DNA from: Actinomycetota bacterium
GTDB taxonomy: Bacteria; Actinomycetota; Aquicultoria; Subteraquimicrobiales; UBA9087
NCBI GenBank assembly: GCA_030019215.1
Contig: JASEEZ010000006.1
Coordinates: 38,841-78,705 of the forward strand
Direction: 5' to 3'
Length of the DNA: 39,865 nt
Shown here: positions 31,336 to 39,789 of the stretch, in pieces
How the letters are laid out: the number at the start of each line of letters is the position of its first letter
How positions within the stretch are numbered: the first letter of the stretch is position 1
Made by a program: the position numbers and the translations under genes
The notes under the pieces: generated by a model
The model's input: only the letters and a program-made list of their open reading frames with translations
What the model was told of the DNA's origin: nothing
The model's database searches: none

Positions 31336-32451
31336 ATGAAACTCCTCTCCTCGGAAAAGGGAATCGGCTTAATAGAAGCCCTGGGTGCAGGCATCGTCCT
31401 GGTCCTGACGTTGATAGCTCTCCTCACCCTGCTGATAGGATCGACGAAGACAACTTCGGTGGCGAAGATTCAGACCACTGCCACCGAGCTGGCCAATGAG
31501 AGAATCGAGTACATCCGGACTCTAAACTACGACGACATCGGCACACCCGGTGGTGATCCCGAAGGAATACTCGGAGCTGAGCAGATAGCCAGAGGTAACG
31601 TCACTTTCAACCTCTCCTACGCCGTCTCCTGGATCGATGATGACGCCGATGGGACCCTGGGAGAGGGAACCGACTCCGACCCACACGACTACAAAAGGGT
31701 TGAGGTGAGGGTGGCCTGGACATTTCCCTTTCCCGGTTCGACCGTCCGGGTGGCCACAAACATCAGAGAAGAGGAGCCAGAGACCTCGCCCCCGACCATA
31801 GAATTCGTCTCCCCAACCCCGGCCGAGACGACAACCGCGGTGATCTCAGCCGGCTCGGTGGTGGTGATCACGCCCGTCGAGGACGACGTCACCCTGGCCG
31901 CCCTGGCGGAGGACACCGATGGGGTTATCGACATCATCAACTTCTACGTGGACAACAACTACATAGCCTCCTGGTCGGCCATAAACCAGTCATCGGTCAC
32001 CAAGAGTTGTGAGTGGGAGACCGAGGATTTCCAGGATGGGACACGCGAAATCAAGGTGGAGGCCTTCGACAATCTGGGGGTGAGAGACTATCGAACCAGA
32101 TATCTGGTGGTGGACAACGGAGCTCCATCGGCGATAACGGATCTGACCGCGACGGCCAGTGGCTCCCCCAAGAAAGTCGATTTGAGCTGGAGTCCGGCGA
32201 TGGACGGCACCGACCTCGTCCACTTCTACGACATCTATCGCTCGACTTCAGCCAGTGGACCCTTCACAAAATTGGCTCGAATCTATACGACAGACTATGC
32301 CTACACCGATTCCAAGCCAAACCTACAGCACAACAAAACATACCACTATTACCTGGACGCCTTGAGTCCATTACAGGTGGTCGATACCGAAGATGGTTTC
32401 AAAACGCCGAGCAATACCGTCGCGGTCACCATCCCGCACGGGCCGATGTGA
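31336..32451 (+). CDS. Large prepilin-like protein with Ig/FN3-type domain
   Basis: 371 residues from the ATG at 31336 (GGAGG upstream; an ATG at 31297 would add 13 basic residues). Short leader MKLLSSEKG, then the prepilin cleavage site G^IGLIE with Glu at +5 and a hydrophobic helix (ALGAGIVLVLTLIALLTLLI). After a pilin-like beta region, an Ig-like repeat (about 160-265, IEFVSPTPAETTTAV ... YLVVDNGAPSAI) and a fibronectin-III-like domain (about 265-365, LTATASGSPKKVDLSWSPAM) give it an adhesin-like tip. Minor or tip pilin of a type IV pilus or pseudopilus. First of three genes. Confidence 0.8.
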   Translation: MKLLSSEKGIGLIEALGAGIVLVLTLIALLTLLIGSTKTTSVAKIQTTATELANERIEYIRTLNYDDIGTPGGDPEGILGAEQIARGNVTFNLSYAVSWIDDDADGTLGEGTDSDPHDYKRVEVRVAWTFPFPGSTVRVATNIREEEPETSPPTIEFVSPTPAETTTAVISAGSVVVITPVEDDVTLAALAEDTDGVIDIINFYVDNNYIASWSAINQSSVTKSCEWETEDFQDGTREIKVEAFDNLGVRDYRTRYLVVDNGAPSAITDLTATASGSPKKVDLSWSPAMDGTDLVHFYDIYRSTSASGPFTKLARIYTTDYAYTDSKPNLQHNKTYHYYLDALSPLQVVDTEDGFKTPSNTVAVTIPHGPM

Positions 32452-32520
32452 TAAAGGGATGATTTAACTTTTGCATTTTTAAAACTATGGATGAACGAGT
32501 GATTTTAGCAAAGGCCAGAC

Positions 32521-32670
32521 CTCCGAAAACACGCAGTTGTCCGCCCCAGCGAGGCGGTCACTGCTCGGCTCTCGGCCTCGCTCCCCGCCTTTGGCGGGGC
32601 CATGCCCGCTCGGCCTCCGAGACGGTTTTCTTGAGGCCTAACCTTTGCCTTAAGTTGAATCTTAAAGTGT
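32521..32670. repeat. Intergenic repeat family 2, copy B
   Basis: Begins CTCCGAAAACACGC, has GACGGTTTTCTT at 32621-32632 and TAAAGTGT at 32663-32670, the same order as 24350-24514. The interior here is GC-rich with two hairpins: CCGCC/GGCGG (32541-32557) and CCCCGCC-TTT-GGCGGGG (32583-32599). It interrupts the prepilin operon between its first and second genes. Confidence 0.45.
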
Positions 32671-32675
32671 TTGGC

Positions 32676-33257
32676 ATGAATGAGGCTTTCTTCTCTAAGA
32701 ACGCAAAAGTTCAGAGGATAATATTTCTGAGAGAAAAAGGCATCTCCCTGGTGGAGCTGCTGCTGGTCGCCTCCATCACTTTTATAGCGTTGGTGGGGGC
32801 GTATAATCTCTTTGAGACCAGCCTCAGCACCCACAGGATCTCCGATGAGCAGCTTCGAGCACAGGAGATCGCCCGGCGGAATCTGCTCTTGACCAGTAAG
32901 AACATCCGCCAGAGCAAGGAGATGAGATTGGCTCAGGACTACCTGATTGAGGTCAAGTCGGATATAGATGACGATGAAGTCGGCGAGGTGGTTCGGTTCT
33001 ACCTTCAAGGTGGCGAGTTTTACCAGACCGTGGAGGGAGGAACTCCCAGAAAGCTAGCGGACTGCGTTCGCAACCAAACACTTGGTCGGCCCATTTTCAT
33101 CTATTACGATTTGAACCACGCTGAAATAAACCCAGCCGACCCAAGGGTTCTGACACATACCCGAAGCGTCAAGATAAGACTCGTAATCGACGTTAATGAA
33201 AAAGAGCTACCTCCGGCCTATACTCTGGAGTCGGAGGTCAAGCTGAGAAACCTGTAG
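32676..33257 (+). CDS. Prepilin-like protein (type II/IV pseudopilin)
   Basis: 193 residues from the ATG at 32676; the open frame runs on upstream only because it crosses the repeat element, so that part is not counted. Leader ends FLREKG^ISLVE with Glu at +5, followed by hydrophobic LLLVASITFIALVGAYNLF. The remainder is a PilW/GspJ-like soluble domain (SKNIRQSKEMRL, VVRFYLQGGEFYQTVEGG). No good ribosome binding site, possibly because the repeat insertion displaced it. Middle gene of the pilus trio. Confidence 0.8.
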   Translation: MNEAFFSKNAKVQRIIFLREKGISLVELLLVASITFIALVGAYNLFETSLSTHRISDEQLRAQEIARRNLLLTSKNIRQSKEMRLAQDYLIEVKSDIDDDEVGEVVRFYLQGGEFYQTVEGGTPRKLADCVRNQTLGRPIFIYYDLNHAEINPADPRVLTHTRSVKIRLVIDVNEKELPPAYTLESEVKLRNL

Positions 33258-33266
33258 GGAGTGACG

Positions 33267-34640
33267 ATGGTGAGAAAATTCCTCAAAAGCGAAAGGGGCT
33301 TCGCCCTGATAACAACATTGGGAATCATGCTCGTCCTAACTATTCTGGCGGTTGGATTGATGATGATCGCCCAGAACGATCTGGCCATGACCGTCAAATC
33401 CAAAAGACTAACTCAAGCTCTGCACGTGGCCGAAGCAGGGATCGACAAAGCCCTCTGGCAACTGAAAAAGACGCAAAACCTTCCTGCCTCTCTGGAAGTT
33501 GAAACTCCACTGGGGACCGCTTACGTGACAGCTTCTCAAGATGCCACCAACACCTGGCTGTGGAGAATAACCTCCAAAGGGGTCACCGTGGGCGATGTGA
33601 AAAGGACCATTAAGGTCACAGTATTCAACCTATCCTATTGGGATATGTTCTTCGCCAGTGGAACCTCTCAGTCGCTGACCGCTGGGGGTGGCGGAATAGT
33701 GGGGACAACCTCCGTTCACGGCCCCTTCTTCGTCCGCGGAAACCTGGAGCTCTCGGGAACAAGCTTCGTAAGGAAGGGGCCTCTTTTCGTCAGGGACGGC
33801 GACATCATCCTCGCCTCAGCCGCGGCCTCCATAGGAACAGCTGGCGAGCCGATCGACGTCTTCGTCAGCGGAAGCGCCCCCACCACCAGTCCCAAATTTC
33901 ACGCCAACCTTCTCTCTCATCATGTCCCCAACATTGTCCTGCCCGACCTCCTGCTCTCGGACATGAAAAATCACCTCAACGACGCTAAGGAGCAATCGGT
34001 CGTTCCCTACACCAACACACCCTACGTCAACTGCGGAACCGACTACTATAAGTTAGTCGACGACGATCTCTCGGTCTCCATCCCCTTGGGCTCAGGGGAT
34101 GTTCCCCTCACGATCTCGTCGAGCACGGTGGCCTTTGGAGATCCGACCACTGACGACTTCGCCTGGGATCCAAACACCAAAACCCTGACAGTCAAGGGCA
34201 CCGTCTTCGTGGATGGCCCGGTTCAACTGGGCAATGCGACCGGACCCAGTTTGAACATAAAATACAGGGGAAACGGCGCCATCGTCGCCAATGGAGATAT
34301 TAACATCTACGGTAAACTCCTCCCCAGCGGCAACTTCCCCTCCCAAGACCTCCTGGGCCTGGTCACCCCGGCCAACATATGCGTTCATACCCAGAGCAGC
34401 AACCCCACAGATCCCGAAACCAGTCCTCCCGATATCGCGGGAGCCCTCTACGGCAAAATCAGGGTGACCGTCAAAAACAACATACTGATCAAGGGGGGTC
34501 TGGTCGCGGGAACCATGGCCTTCGATCACCCAAATGTTCATCTCGTCTCCCAGCCCCAACTATCGCTTTACCTCCCCGAGGCGATGCCCGGGGGAACCCA
34601 GTACATCCTCCAGAGCACCGGCTGGCACGAGGCCCACTGA
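33267..34640 (+). CDS. PilX-like pilus assembly protein
   Basis: 457 residues. ATG at 33267 with GGGAG five bases upstream. N-terminal basic leader and hydrophobic helix without a strict +5 Glu (KSERG-FALITTLGIMLVLTI), then QALHVAEAGIDKALWQLKK, the motif of PilX/GspK-type minor pilins. The long C-terminal half is beta-rich with repeated GNLELSG / GDIILAS / GTVFVDGPV / GDINIYGK / NNILIKGG strands, suggesting a beta-helix or polymer-like adhesion surface. Follows the pseudopilin by nine bases. Confidence 0.8.
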   Translation: MVRKFLKSERGFALITTLGIMLVLTILAVGLMMIAQNDLAMTVKSKRLTQALHVAEAGIDKALWQLKKTQNLPASLEVETPLGTAYVTASQDATNTWLWRITSKGVTVGDVKRTIKVTVFNLSYWDMFFASGTSQSLTAGGGGIVGTTSVHGPFFVRGNLELSGTSFVRKGPLFVRDGDIILASAAASIGTAGEPIDVFVSGSAPTTSPKFHANLLSHHVPNIVLPDLLLSDMKNHLNDAKEQSVVPYTNTPYVNCGTDYYKLVDDDLSVSIPLGSGDVPLTISSSTVAFGDPTTDDFAWDPNTKTLTVKGTVFVDGPVQLGNATGPSLNIKYRGNGAIVANGDINIYGKLLPSGNFPSQDLLGLVTPANICVHTQSSNPTDPETSPPDIAGALYGKIRVTVKNNILIKGGLVAGTMAFDHPNVHLVSQPQLSLYLPEAMPGGTQYILQSTGWHEAH

Positions 34641-34707
34641 CATCTCCGGTCAAACCAAATGTCTTCGCTTCCTGAAACTTTACCTCACGGGTTTTGGTCC
34701 TCTGTTC

Positions 34708-34716
34708 TGATATAAT
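34708..34716 (+). promoter_or_regulatory. Extended -10 promoter of gpgS
   Basis: TGATATAAT: extended -10 TG-N-TATAAT with perfect hexamer, 28 bases before the gpgS start. No good -35, as expected for extended -10 promoters. Confidence 0.6.
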
Positions 34717-34744
34717 AGATGGGCATTCTCTAGAGGAGGTGGCT

Positions 34745-35725
34745 ATGGATAAAAAATGGTTTAAAGGGCACACCTTTCACCACCGTGACTACAAAAACGT
34801 CGCCCAACTGGTCGAGCTCAAGCAAGAACAGAATCTCACCATCAGCCTGGGCTTTCCCACCCTAAACGTCGAGGATACACTCTACAACGTCCTCCTCGTG
34901 GCCAAAGAAGAGCTCGTTGAAAGATTCCCCCTGCTGGATCAGATCGCGATCATCGACAGTCATTCCACCGACGAGACGGTGAGTATAGCCAGAGAGCTTG
35001 GGGTCGAGGTCCACTTCGACGACAAAATCCTGCCCTCCCTCGGCTCCTTGGGCGGAAAGGGCGAAGCCCTCTGGAAAAGCCTGGATGTCCTGCACGGAGA
35101 CATCATAGCCTGGGCCGATTCCGACATAGAAAACTTCCACCCTCGATTCATATACGGCCTGGTTGGCCCCCTTCTGACCAACAAAAAAATAGGCTACATC
35201 AAGGGCTTCTACCAACGCCCCTTGAAGACGAAGGGAACCGTCAAGGAGGCAGGAGGAGGAAGGGTAACTGAACTCGTGGCCCGCCCCATCTTGAACCTGT
35301 TCTATCCAGATCTCGCGGGGTTCATTCAGCCTCTCGCGGGTGAATACGCCGGGCGGCGCGAGGTACTGGAGAGCGTCCCTTTCTATACCGGATACGCTGT
35401 GGAGACGGCTCTCCTCGTTGAAATCCTGCGGAAATACGGGCCGGAATCGATGGCCCAGGTGGATTTGGAGCGAAGGGTGCACAGGAACCAACCGACCAAG
35501 GCTCTGGGCAGGATGTCCTTCGCCATCCTTCAGGCCGTCTTCCGCCTGTTAGAGGAAGATGGCAAAATCGATTTGAGCTCGGAGCCCAACAAGGTCTTCC
35601 ACATGGTGGCCTTCAAAGATGGGGAGTACGCCTTCAGGGAGCGGCAAATTGAGGTAGTCAAAAGACCCCCCATGAACACCGTGCCCGAGTATCTGGAGCA
35701 CAGGAGGAAACTAAAGAATGAGTGA
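34745..35725 (+). CDS. gpgS: Glucosyl-3-phosphoglycerate synthase (GT81)
   Basis: 326 residues; ATG at 34745 with GAGGAGGT. Transfers glucose from an NDP-glucose to 3-phosphoglycerate, first step to the compatible solute glucosylglycerate. GT81 signs: ISLGFPTLNVEDTLYNVL, IIDSHSTDETVSIA, the PSLGSLGGKGEALWKSLDV loop, the DxD in AWADSDIENFHPRF, and acceptor-site QPLAGEYAGRREVLESVPF. Length matches GpgS. Overlaps the phosphatase gene by eight bases. Mannosyl donors cannot be excluded. Confidence 0.92.
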   Translation: MDKKWFKGHTFHHRDYKNVAQLVELKQEQNLTISLGFPTLNVEDTLYNVLLVAKEELVERFPLLDQIAIIDSHSTDETVSIARELGVEVHFDDKILPSLGSLGGKGEALWKSLDVLHGDIIAWADSDIENFHPRFIYGLVGPLLTNKKIGYIKGFYQRPLKTKGTVKEAGGGRVTELVARPILNLFYPDLAGFIQPLAGEYAGRREVLESVPFYTGYAVETALLVEILRKYGPESMAQVDLERRVHRNQPTKALGRMSFAILQAVFRLLEEDGKIDLSSEPNKVFHMVAFKDGEYAFRERQIEVVKRPPMNTVPEYLEHRRKLKNE

Positions 35726-36662
35726 CGGAGAGAAAGAGATCGCGGATCGCGAACCCGCCCAACTGTGGCGGGATAAAGGAGATGCCTATAAAAGACGTTG
35801 CCTCAGGGCCAATAGGCGGTGGCTGAGTGAAAACCTCGGCCGGGTGAGGGTGGTCTACACTGACGTAGACGGAACCCTTCTCGGGCCAGGGGGTTGCCTC
35901 TTTTTAGCCGCCAATAAGAAATACACCCTCAAGCCGGCCAAGGCGATCATCGCTGCCCAGAAAAGAGGGCTGGACATCGTGATGATCTCGGGACGAAGCG
36001 CCCGTCAGCTCCACGGCGACGCCAGGATACTGGGACTCAAGAACTACATCGCCGAGCTCGGCTGCCAGATAGTTTACGACCTGGGGAGAAAGAACATCCT
36101 CAATGTGGGCGACTTTCCCTGCGAGGGAAAAACGGTCCTCGAGGCGATAAACGAGTCGGGAGCGGTGGACTTACTCTTCCAAACCTTCCCCGGAAAACTC
36201 GAATACCACACTCCTTGGTCCGAGGGGAGAGAGTGCACGCACGTCTTCAGGGGATACATTGATGTGGGCTTCGCCAACGAGCTTCTCCGGGAAAGAGGCC
36301 ACGATGACCTTGAGGTTGTGGACAACGGAATCATCCACACCTTGGGGGGCCTGAAAGGCATCCCCGAAATCCACGCCTATCACCTTCTGCCCAAAGGTGG
36401 CGGAAAACCCGCCGGCCTGAGAAGGGATAGGGAGATAAGGAACATCCCCAAAAGAGAGACCGTTGCAATCGGAGACGCCTTCGCCGACCTGGCCCTCGCC
36501 CCCGAGGTCGGGGCACTCTTCTTGGTCAGAAACGCCTTGAATGGAAACACTGGGCTGGCCGAGGAGATCGTCAAATATAAAAACGTCTTCGTCACCGAAG
36601 AGGAGATGGGCCTGGGATTCGCTGAAGTTATCGACTATTTAGTGAAGGAAAAAGCCCTGTAG
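35718..36662 (+). CDS. gpgP: HAD phosphatase, glucosyl/mannosyl-3-phosphoglycerate phosphatase type
   Basis: 314 residues. Removes phosphate from glucosyl-3-phosphoglycerate to give glucosylglycerate. HAD motif I YTDVDGTLLGPGG (about 47-59), motif II MISGRSARQL, motif IV AIGDAFADLALAPEVG (Cof-type GD..AD). The MPGP/GpgP subfamily is supported by the overlap with gpgS and by the cap-domain stretch (VDLLFQTFPGKLEYHTPWSE). The N-terminal ~45 residues before motif I are longer than usual. Together the two genes form a complete solute pathway from 3-phosphoglycerate. Confidence 0.9.
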   Translation: MSDGEKEIADREPAQLWRDKGDAYKRRCLRANRRWLSENLGRVRVVYTDVDGTLLGPGGCLFLAANKKYTLKPAKAIIAAQKRGLDIVMISGRSARQLHGDARILGLKNYIAELGCQIVYDLGRKNILNVGDFPCEGKTVLEAINESGAVDLLFQTFPGKLEYHTPWSEGRECTHVFRGYIDVGFANELLRERGHDDLEVVDNGIIHTLGGLKGIPEIHAYHLLPKGGGKPAGLRRDREIRNIPKRETVAIGDAFADLALAPEVGALFLVRNALNGNTGLAEEIVKYKNVFVTEEEMGLGFAEVIDYLVKEKAL

Positions 36663-36669
36663 AAATACA

Positions 36670-37824
36670 TCAACGCCCTCCCTCCTCCAAACTTTTCAAC
36701 GCCCTCTCGGCCACGATCTCGATTAACCTTGCGGTATCAGTCATCGCTTCCCCCAGGGAACTCGCCACATCCATCAGCGGAAAAACCCCGGTGATGCCGC
36801 GCTCATAAACAGCTTCTACGCCACTACCCACCTGACCGACTATGGCGATGGCCGGAATACCCATGCCCGCAGCTAGCTTAGCGACTCCGATTGGAGTTTT
36901 ACCCCGAATGGTTTGGGCATCCATCTTCCCTTCACCGGTGATCGCAAGATCGGCCCCCCTCATTCTCTCCTCAAGACCTATGGCCTCCATGATCAGCTCT
37001 ACACCGGGTCTTACCCGAGCATCCAGAAAAGCAATGAGCCCCGCGCCTAAACCCCCCGCCGCTCCTGAACCAGGAATATCCCTGACGTCTTTGCCCAGAT
37101 CTTTTTGGATAATCTCGGCATAATGAGCCAGCCCACGGTCCAGCTCCTCGACCATCCCGGGAGTAGCTCCCTTCTGAGGACCATAGACATAAGCCGCTCC
37201 ATGAGGACCGCACAGGGGATTGTCGACATCGGAGGCAACGAGTACATCCGTCCCCTCAAGGCGGGGATCGAGACAGGAAGCATCTATTTTGGCGACCTTT
37301 TTTAAGAGCCTCCCGCACCCCAGACCCAGTTTTCTTCCCGCACTATCGAGGAACTTAGCTCCAAGGGCCTGAGCCATTCCCATCCCCCCATCGGTGGTGG
37401 CGCTATCCCCGATACCGATAATAATCTCTCTGCATCCATGATCCAGAGCTGCCTTGATTAACTCCCCCGTGCCATAAGTGGTAGTCAGCATGGGATTTCT
37501 CTTATTTTCGGAGATCAAACGGAGTCCCGAGGCCGCAGCCATCTCAATCACGCACGTCGTGGGAGGAAGATTGTGGGCTCCGGGCAGGATGCCAAAGTGG
37601 GCGTCCACGGGTTCGCCCAGAGGACCCATCGCCTGGACGGGGACAATCTCACCGCCGGTGGCGGTCACCAGAGCTTCGACTGTCCCCTCCCCTCCATCCG
37701 CCATGGGACAGAGAATGGTTTCCGATTCGGGCAAAACCTTTTTAATACCCCTCTTTATGCTCAGGGCAACATCCTTTGCACTCAGACTCCCCTTGAATTT
37801 GTCGGGAGCGACCAATATCCTCAT
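36670..37824 (-). CDS. glxK: Glycerate kinase (GarK/GlxK family)
   Basis: 384 residues. Phosphorylates D-glycerate with ATP. Family marks: MRILVAPDKFKGSLSA at the start, CPMADGGEGTVEALV, EMAAASGLRLI, GTGELIKAALDHGCREIIIG, and DSATTDGGMGMAQALGAKFL. ATG at 37824 chosen for GGAAG five bases upstream; a TTG at 37836 is possible. Convergent with gpgP, seven bases apart. It could recycle glycerate released from glucosylglycerate or drain it to phosphoglycerate, which gpgS uses, so the three genes may form a cycle; whether it yields 2- or 3-phosphoglycerate is not visible. Confidence 0.92.
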   Translation of the reverse strand: MRILVAPDKFKGSLSAKDVALSIKRGIKKVLPESETILCPMADGGEGTVEALVTATGGEIVPVQAMGPLGEPVDAHFGILPGAHNLPPTTCVIEMAAASGLRLISENKRNPMLTTTYGTGELIKAALDHGCREIIIGIGDSATTDGGMGMAQALGAKFLDSAGRKLGLGCGRLLKKVAKIDASCLDPRLEGTDVLVASDVDNPLCGPHGAAYVYGPQKGATPGMVEELDRGLAHYAEIIQKDLGKDVRDIPGSGAAGGLGAGLIAFLDARVRPGVELIMEAIGLEERMRGADLAITGEGKMDAQTIRGKTPIGVAKLAAGMGIPAIAIVGQVGSGVEAVYERGITGVFPLMDVASSLGEAMTDTARLIEIVAERALKSLEEGGR

Positions 37825-37842
37825 CACAACTTCCAAGAGAAA

Positions 37843-38736
37843 TTAGCGAAGGTGGATAGTCTTTTTGTAGGCGGCGACGGCTTTCTCGTTGATTCGGTAG
37901 CTTCGAAATGGCACCTCGGGGAGCTTGAGAGCGGTCTTGAGCTCCTCGGAGACGCTCCGAGCGCACTCCTCAACCACCCACTCCTGTGAGGGTATAATTT
38001 GAGCTCTCAATCTGACCAACACTCTTTCAGCGGCGAGAGGAATCACTCCCACCATCTTCGGCGCAGAGAGAATAAGAGGGTACTCCTTCACCAGCTCTTT
38101 GCCTATCTCACCGATTAAGCCTTCCGCCCGCCCTTCTTCGACCCCAACAGGCAAGGTAAAGTCCAGATTGTAGAGCAAATAGCCGCGATCAAACCTGTCA
38201 ACCCCGGTTATGGTACCGTTGGAGATGTAATGAAGGTTCCCGTCCAAATTCCTTATGGTGGTCATCCTGAGACCAAACTCCTCAACCACGCCTATGGCCT
38301 CAGAAGGCCCCTTGACATGCACGAAATCGCCGACGGAGTACTGTTCCTCGAAGATGATGAAGAAACCAGAGACCACGTCCTTGACAAGGCTTTGGGCCCC
38401 AAAGCCAATGGCAAAACCGATTACGCCGGCCGCGGCGATCAAGGGAACCGGATCCACACCGAGTCCCCTCAGGATCACGAAGCCACAGATAAAGAAGAGA
38501 AGATACTTAAAGACATTCTTGAGGAGGATGATGGTGGTGAGGGCGCGTTTTCTTTTCCTTATATCCTCGGTCAACTCCGCTTCCTTTTCTCGAGGCTTAA
38601 ATCTATCCAGCAGAAATACCCCCGCCTTATAGAGGGCGTAGGCCAGAACAAGGATAGTGATGGTTCGAAGGGCTCTCTGGGCAATTGCTTCGAAGCCTAA
38701 AGATTCGCTGAGGTAGCGTTTTAAAACTTCCTTCAT
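37843..38736 (-). CDS. mscS: MscS-family mechanosensitive channel
   Basis: 297 residues. Three membrane helices (about 20-42, 68-90 and 95-120), with the pore helix AAGVIGFAIGFGAQSLVKDV followed by SGFFIIFEEQYSVGDFVHVK, the MscS beta-domain hallmark. C-terminal alpha/beta domain intact. Releases solutes on hypo-osmotic shock, a logical partner for the neighbouring solute-synthesis genes. ATG overlaps the upstream deacetylase stop by four bases (ATGA). Upstream of glycerate kinase on the same strand with an 18-base gap. Confidence 0.93.
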   Translation of the reverse strand: MKEVLKRYLSESLGFEAIAQRALRTITILVLAYALYKAGVFLLDRFKPREKEAELTEDIRKRKRALTTIILLKNVFKYLLFFICGFVILRGLGVDPVPLIAAAGVIGFAIGFGAQSLVKDVVSGFFIIFEEQYSVGDFVHVKGPSEAIGVVEEFGLRMTTIRNLDGNLHYISNGTITGVDRFDRGYLLYNLDFTLPVGVEEGRAEGLIGEIGKELVKEYPLILSAPKMVGVIPLAAERVLVRLRAQIIPSQEWVVEECARSVSEELKTALKLPEVPFRSYRINEKAVAAYKKTIHLR

Positions 38737-39614
38737 CTCGCCTCCTCAAAAGCCTCCACGGCTTCGCTTTCCTCCTCCAACATTTGAAGCATCGCGGAGA
38801 TGGGGACGATCTTGTAGCCCCTTTTCTCCCTAAGATAGTCGATGACCATCGGTAATGCCTCGACAACATTCTTCCGAGATGCCCCCTCGCTCCTCAGCAA
38901 GGCGCCACCATCGTGGAAGAGGATTATCCCCCCACTGCGGATATACAGCTTCACCCGGCGAAGGATTCTCTTGGGACTCACCCCCCGCCAATCCAATGTG
39001 CTCATTGTCCAGAGGATTATCCGATAGCCCTCCTCCACCAGGAGCTTTCGGGCAGCATTGCTATAGATTCCCCGTGGGGGACGAAAAAGACGGGTCTTGG
39101 TCCCGGTCGCTTTAAAGATCGCCCTCTCCGTTTTCCCTGTTTCATTCAAAACGACGCGGCGGGTTGCCGGAACCAGATCCCGGTGGGAATAGGAATGATT
39201 TCCGATATCGTGGCCCTCCTCGGCTATCCTCTTGGCAAGCTCGGGGTACTTTTCGACATGCTTTCCCACGACAAAAAATGTTGCCTTGACCTTCTTTTCC
39301 CAGAGCACATCGAGAATTTGAGGGGTGTGACTCGGATTCGGTCCGTCATCAAAGGTGATGGCAACGACGGGCTCATGGGGGCCCCGTCGGACGATACCAT
39401 CCTGCGGCCCAATCCCATGATATTCATAGTAGGTAATAAACGAGGCCAAAAGAACAAGAAAGGTAGCCCCGCCGAAGAAAAGAAGTTGAAGCGGTCTCTC
39501 GAGGTCGATCAGCCGACCACCGATCGGAAGATAGCGAAAGAGGGCCACCCCAACCAGGATCACCCCGGCTATAAATAGCCATTTGGGAACGGCATAACGG
39601 CTCTCGTCCTCCAA
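38733..39614 (-). CDS. Membrane-anchored polysaccharide deacetylase (NodB domain)
   Basis: 293 residues. Two N-terminal membrane helices (about 11-30 and 42-63), then a NodB CE4 domain: TFDDGPNP, GNHSYSHRDL metal-binding histidines, RPPRGIYS, and LFHDGGALLRSEG late motif. Deacetylates an extracellular or cell-wall N-acetylated glycan. TTG start at 39614 after GGAGGG with five-base spacing. First of a three-gene minus-strand run with mscS and glycerate kinase. Less than 40% alike by eye to the deacetylase at 15264-16376 outside the motifs. Confidence 0.9.
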   Translation of the reverse strand: MEDESRYAVPKWLFIAGVILVGVALFRYLPIGGRLIDLERPLQLLFFGGATFLVLLASFITYYEYHGIGPQDGIVRRGPHEPVVAITFDDGPNPSHTPQILDVLWEKKVKATFFVVGKHVEKYPELAKRIAEEGHDIGNHSYSHRDLVPATRRVVLNETGKTERAIFKATGTKTRLFRPPRGIYSNAARKLLVEEGYRIILWTMSTLDWRGVSPKRILRRVKLYIRSGGIILFHDGGALLRSEGASRKNVVEALPMVIDYLREKRGYKIVPISAMLQMLEEESEAVEAFEEAR

Positions 39615-39627
39615 AATCCCTCCAAAA

Positions 39628-39789
39628 CTAGCTCTTAATAAGGTCGTTCTCCGGCTGGCTCCTGGCCAAGGAAGACATCAACCTCTCTATCGCTGAACAA
39701 CAAAGGCAGCCAGAAGGGACTCCGGCGGCCAAGAGAAGTAGCTCAACTGCCCCAAGAGCACCATCCGACTGTCCTCGTAATTTCCCCAT
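39628..39789 (-). CDS. Possible 53-aa protein upstream of deacetylase
   Basis: ATG at 39789, open for 53 codons, ending 13 bases before the deacetylase start. It has a hydrophobic centre and a cysteine cluster (GCLCCSAIERLMSS). No ribosome binding site is seen, though a CTATATA stretch just upstream could be a -10 for a leaderless message. Could equally be chance; listed because it would lead the operon. Confidence 0.25.
   Translation of the reverse strand: MGKLRGQSDGALGAVELLLLAAGVPSGCLCCSAIERLMSSLARSQPENDLIKS

Noticed and set aside
32487-32675. N-terminal extension of the second prepilin
   Set aside because: It reads through the repeat element and would put the prepilin cleavage site over 80 residues from the start, unlike any prepilin.
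34862-35491. 209-codon open frame opposite gpgS
   Set aside because: Antisense to GT81 motifs; shadow.
38913-39578. 221-codon open frame opposite the second deacetylase
   Set aside because: Antisense to intact NodB motifs; no recognisable domain and no ribosome binding site.
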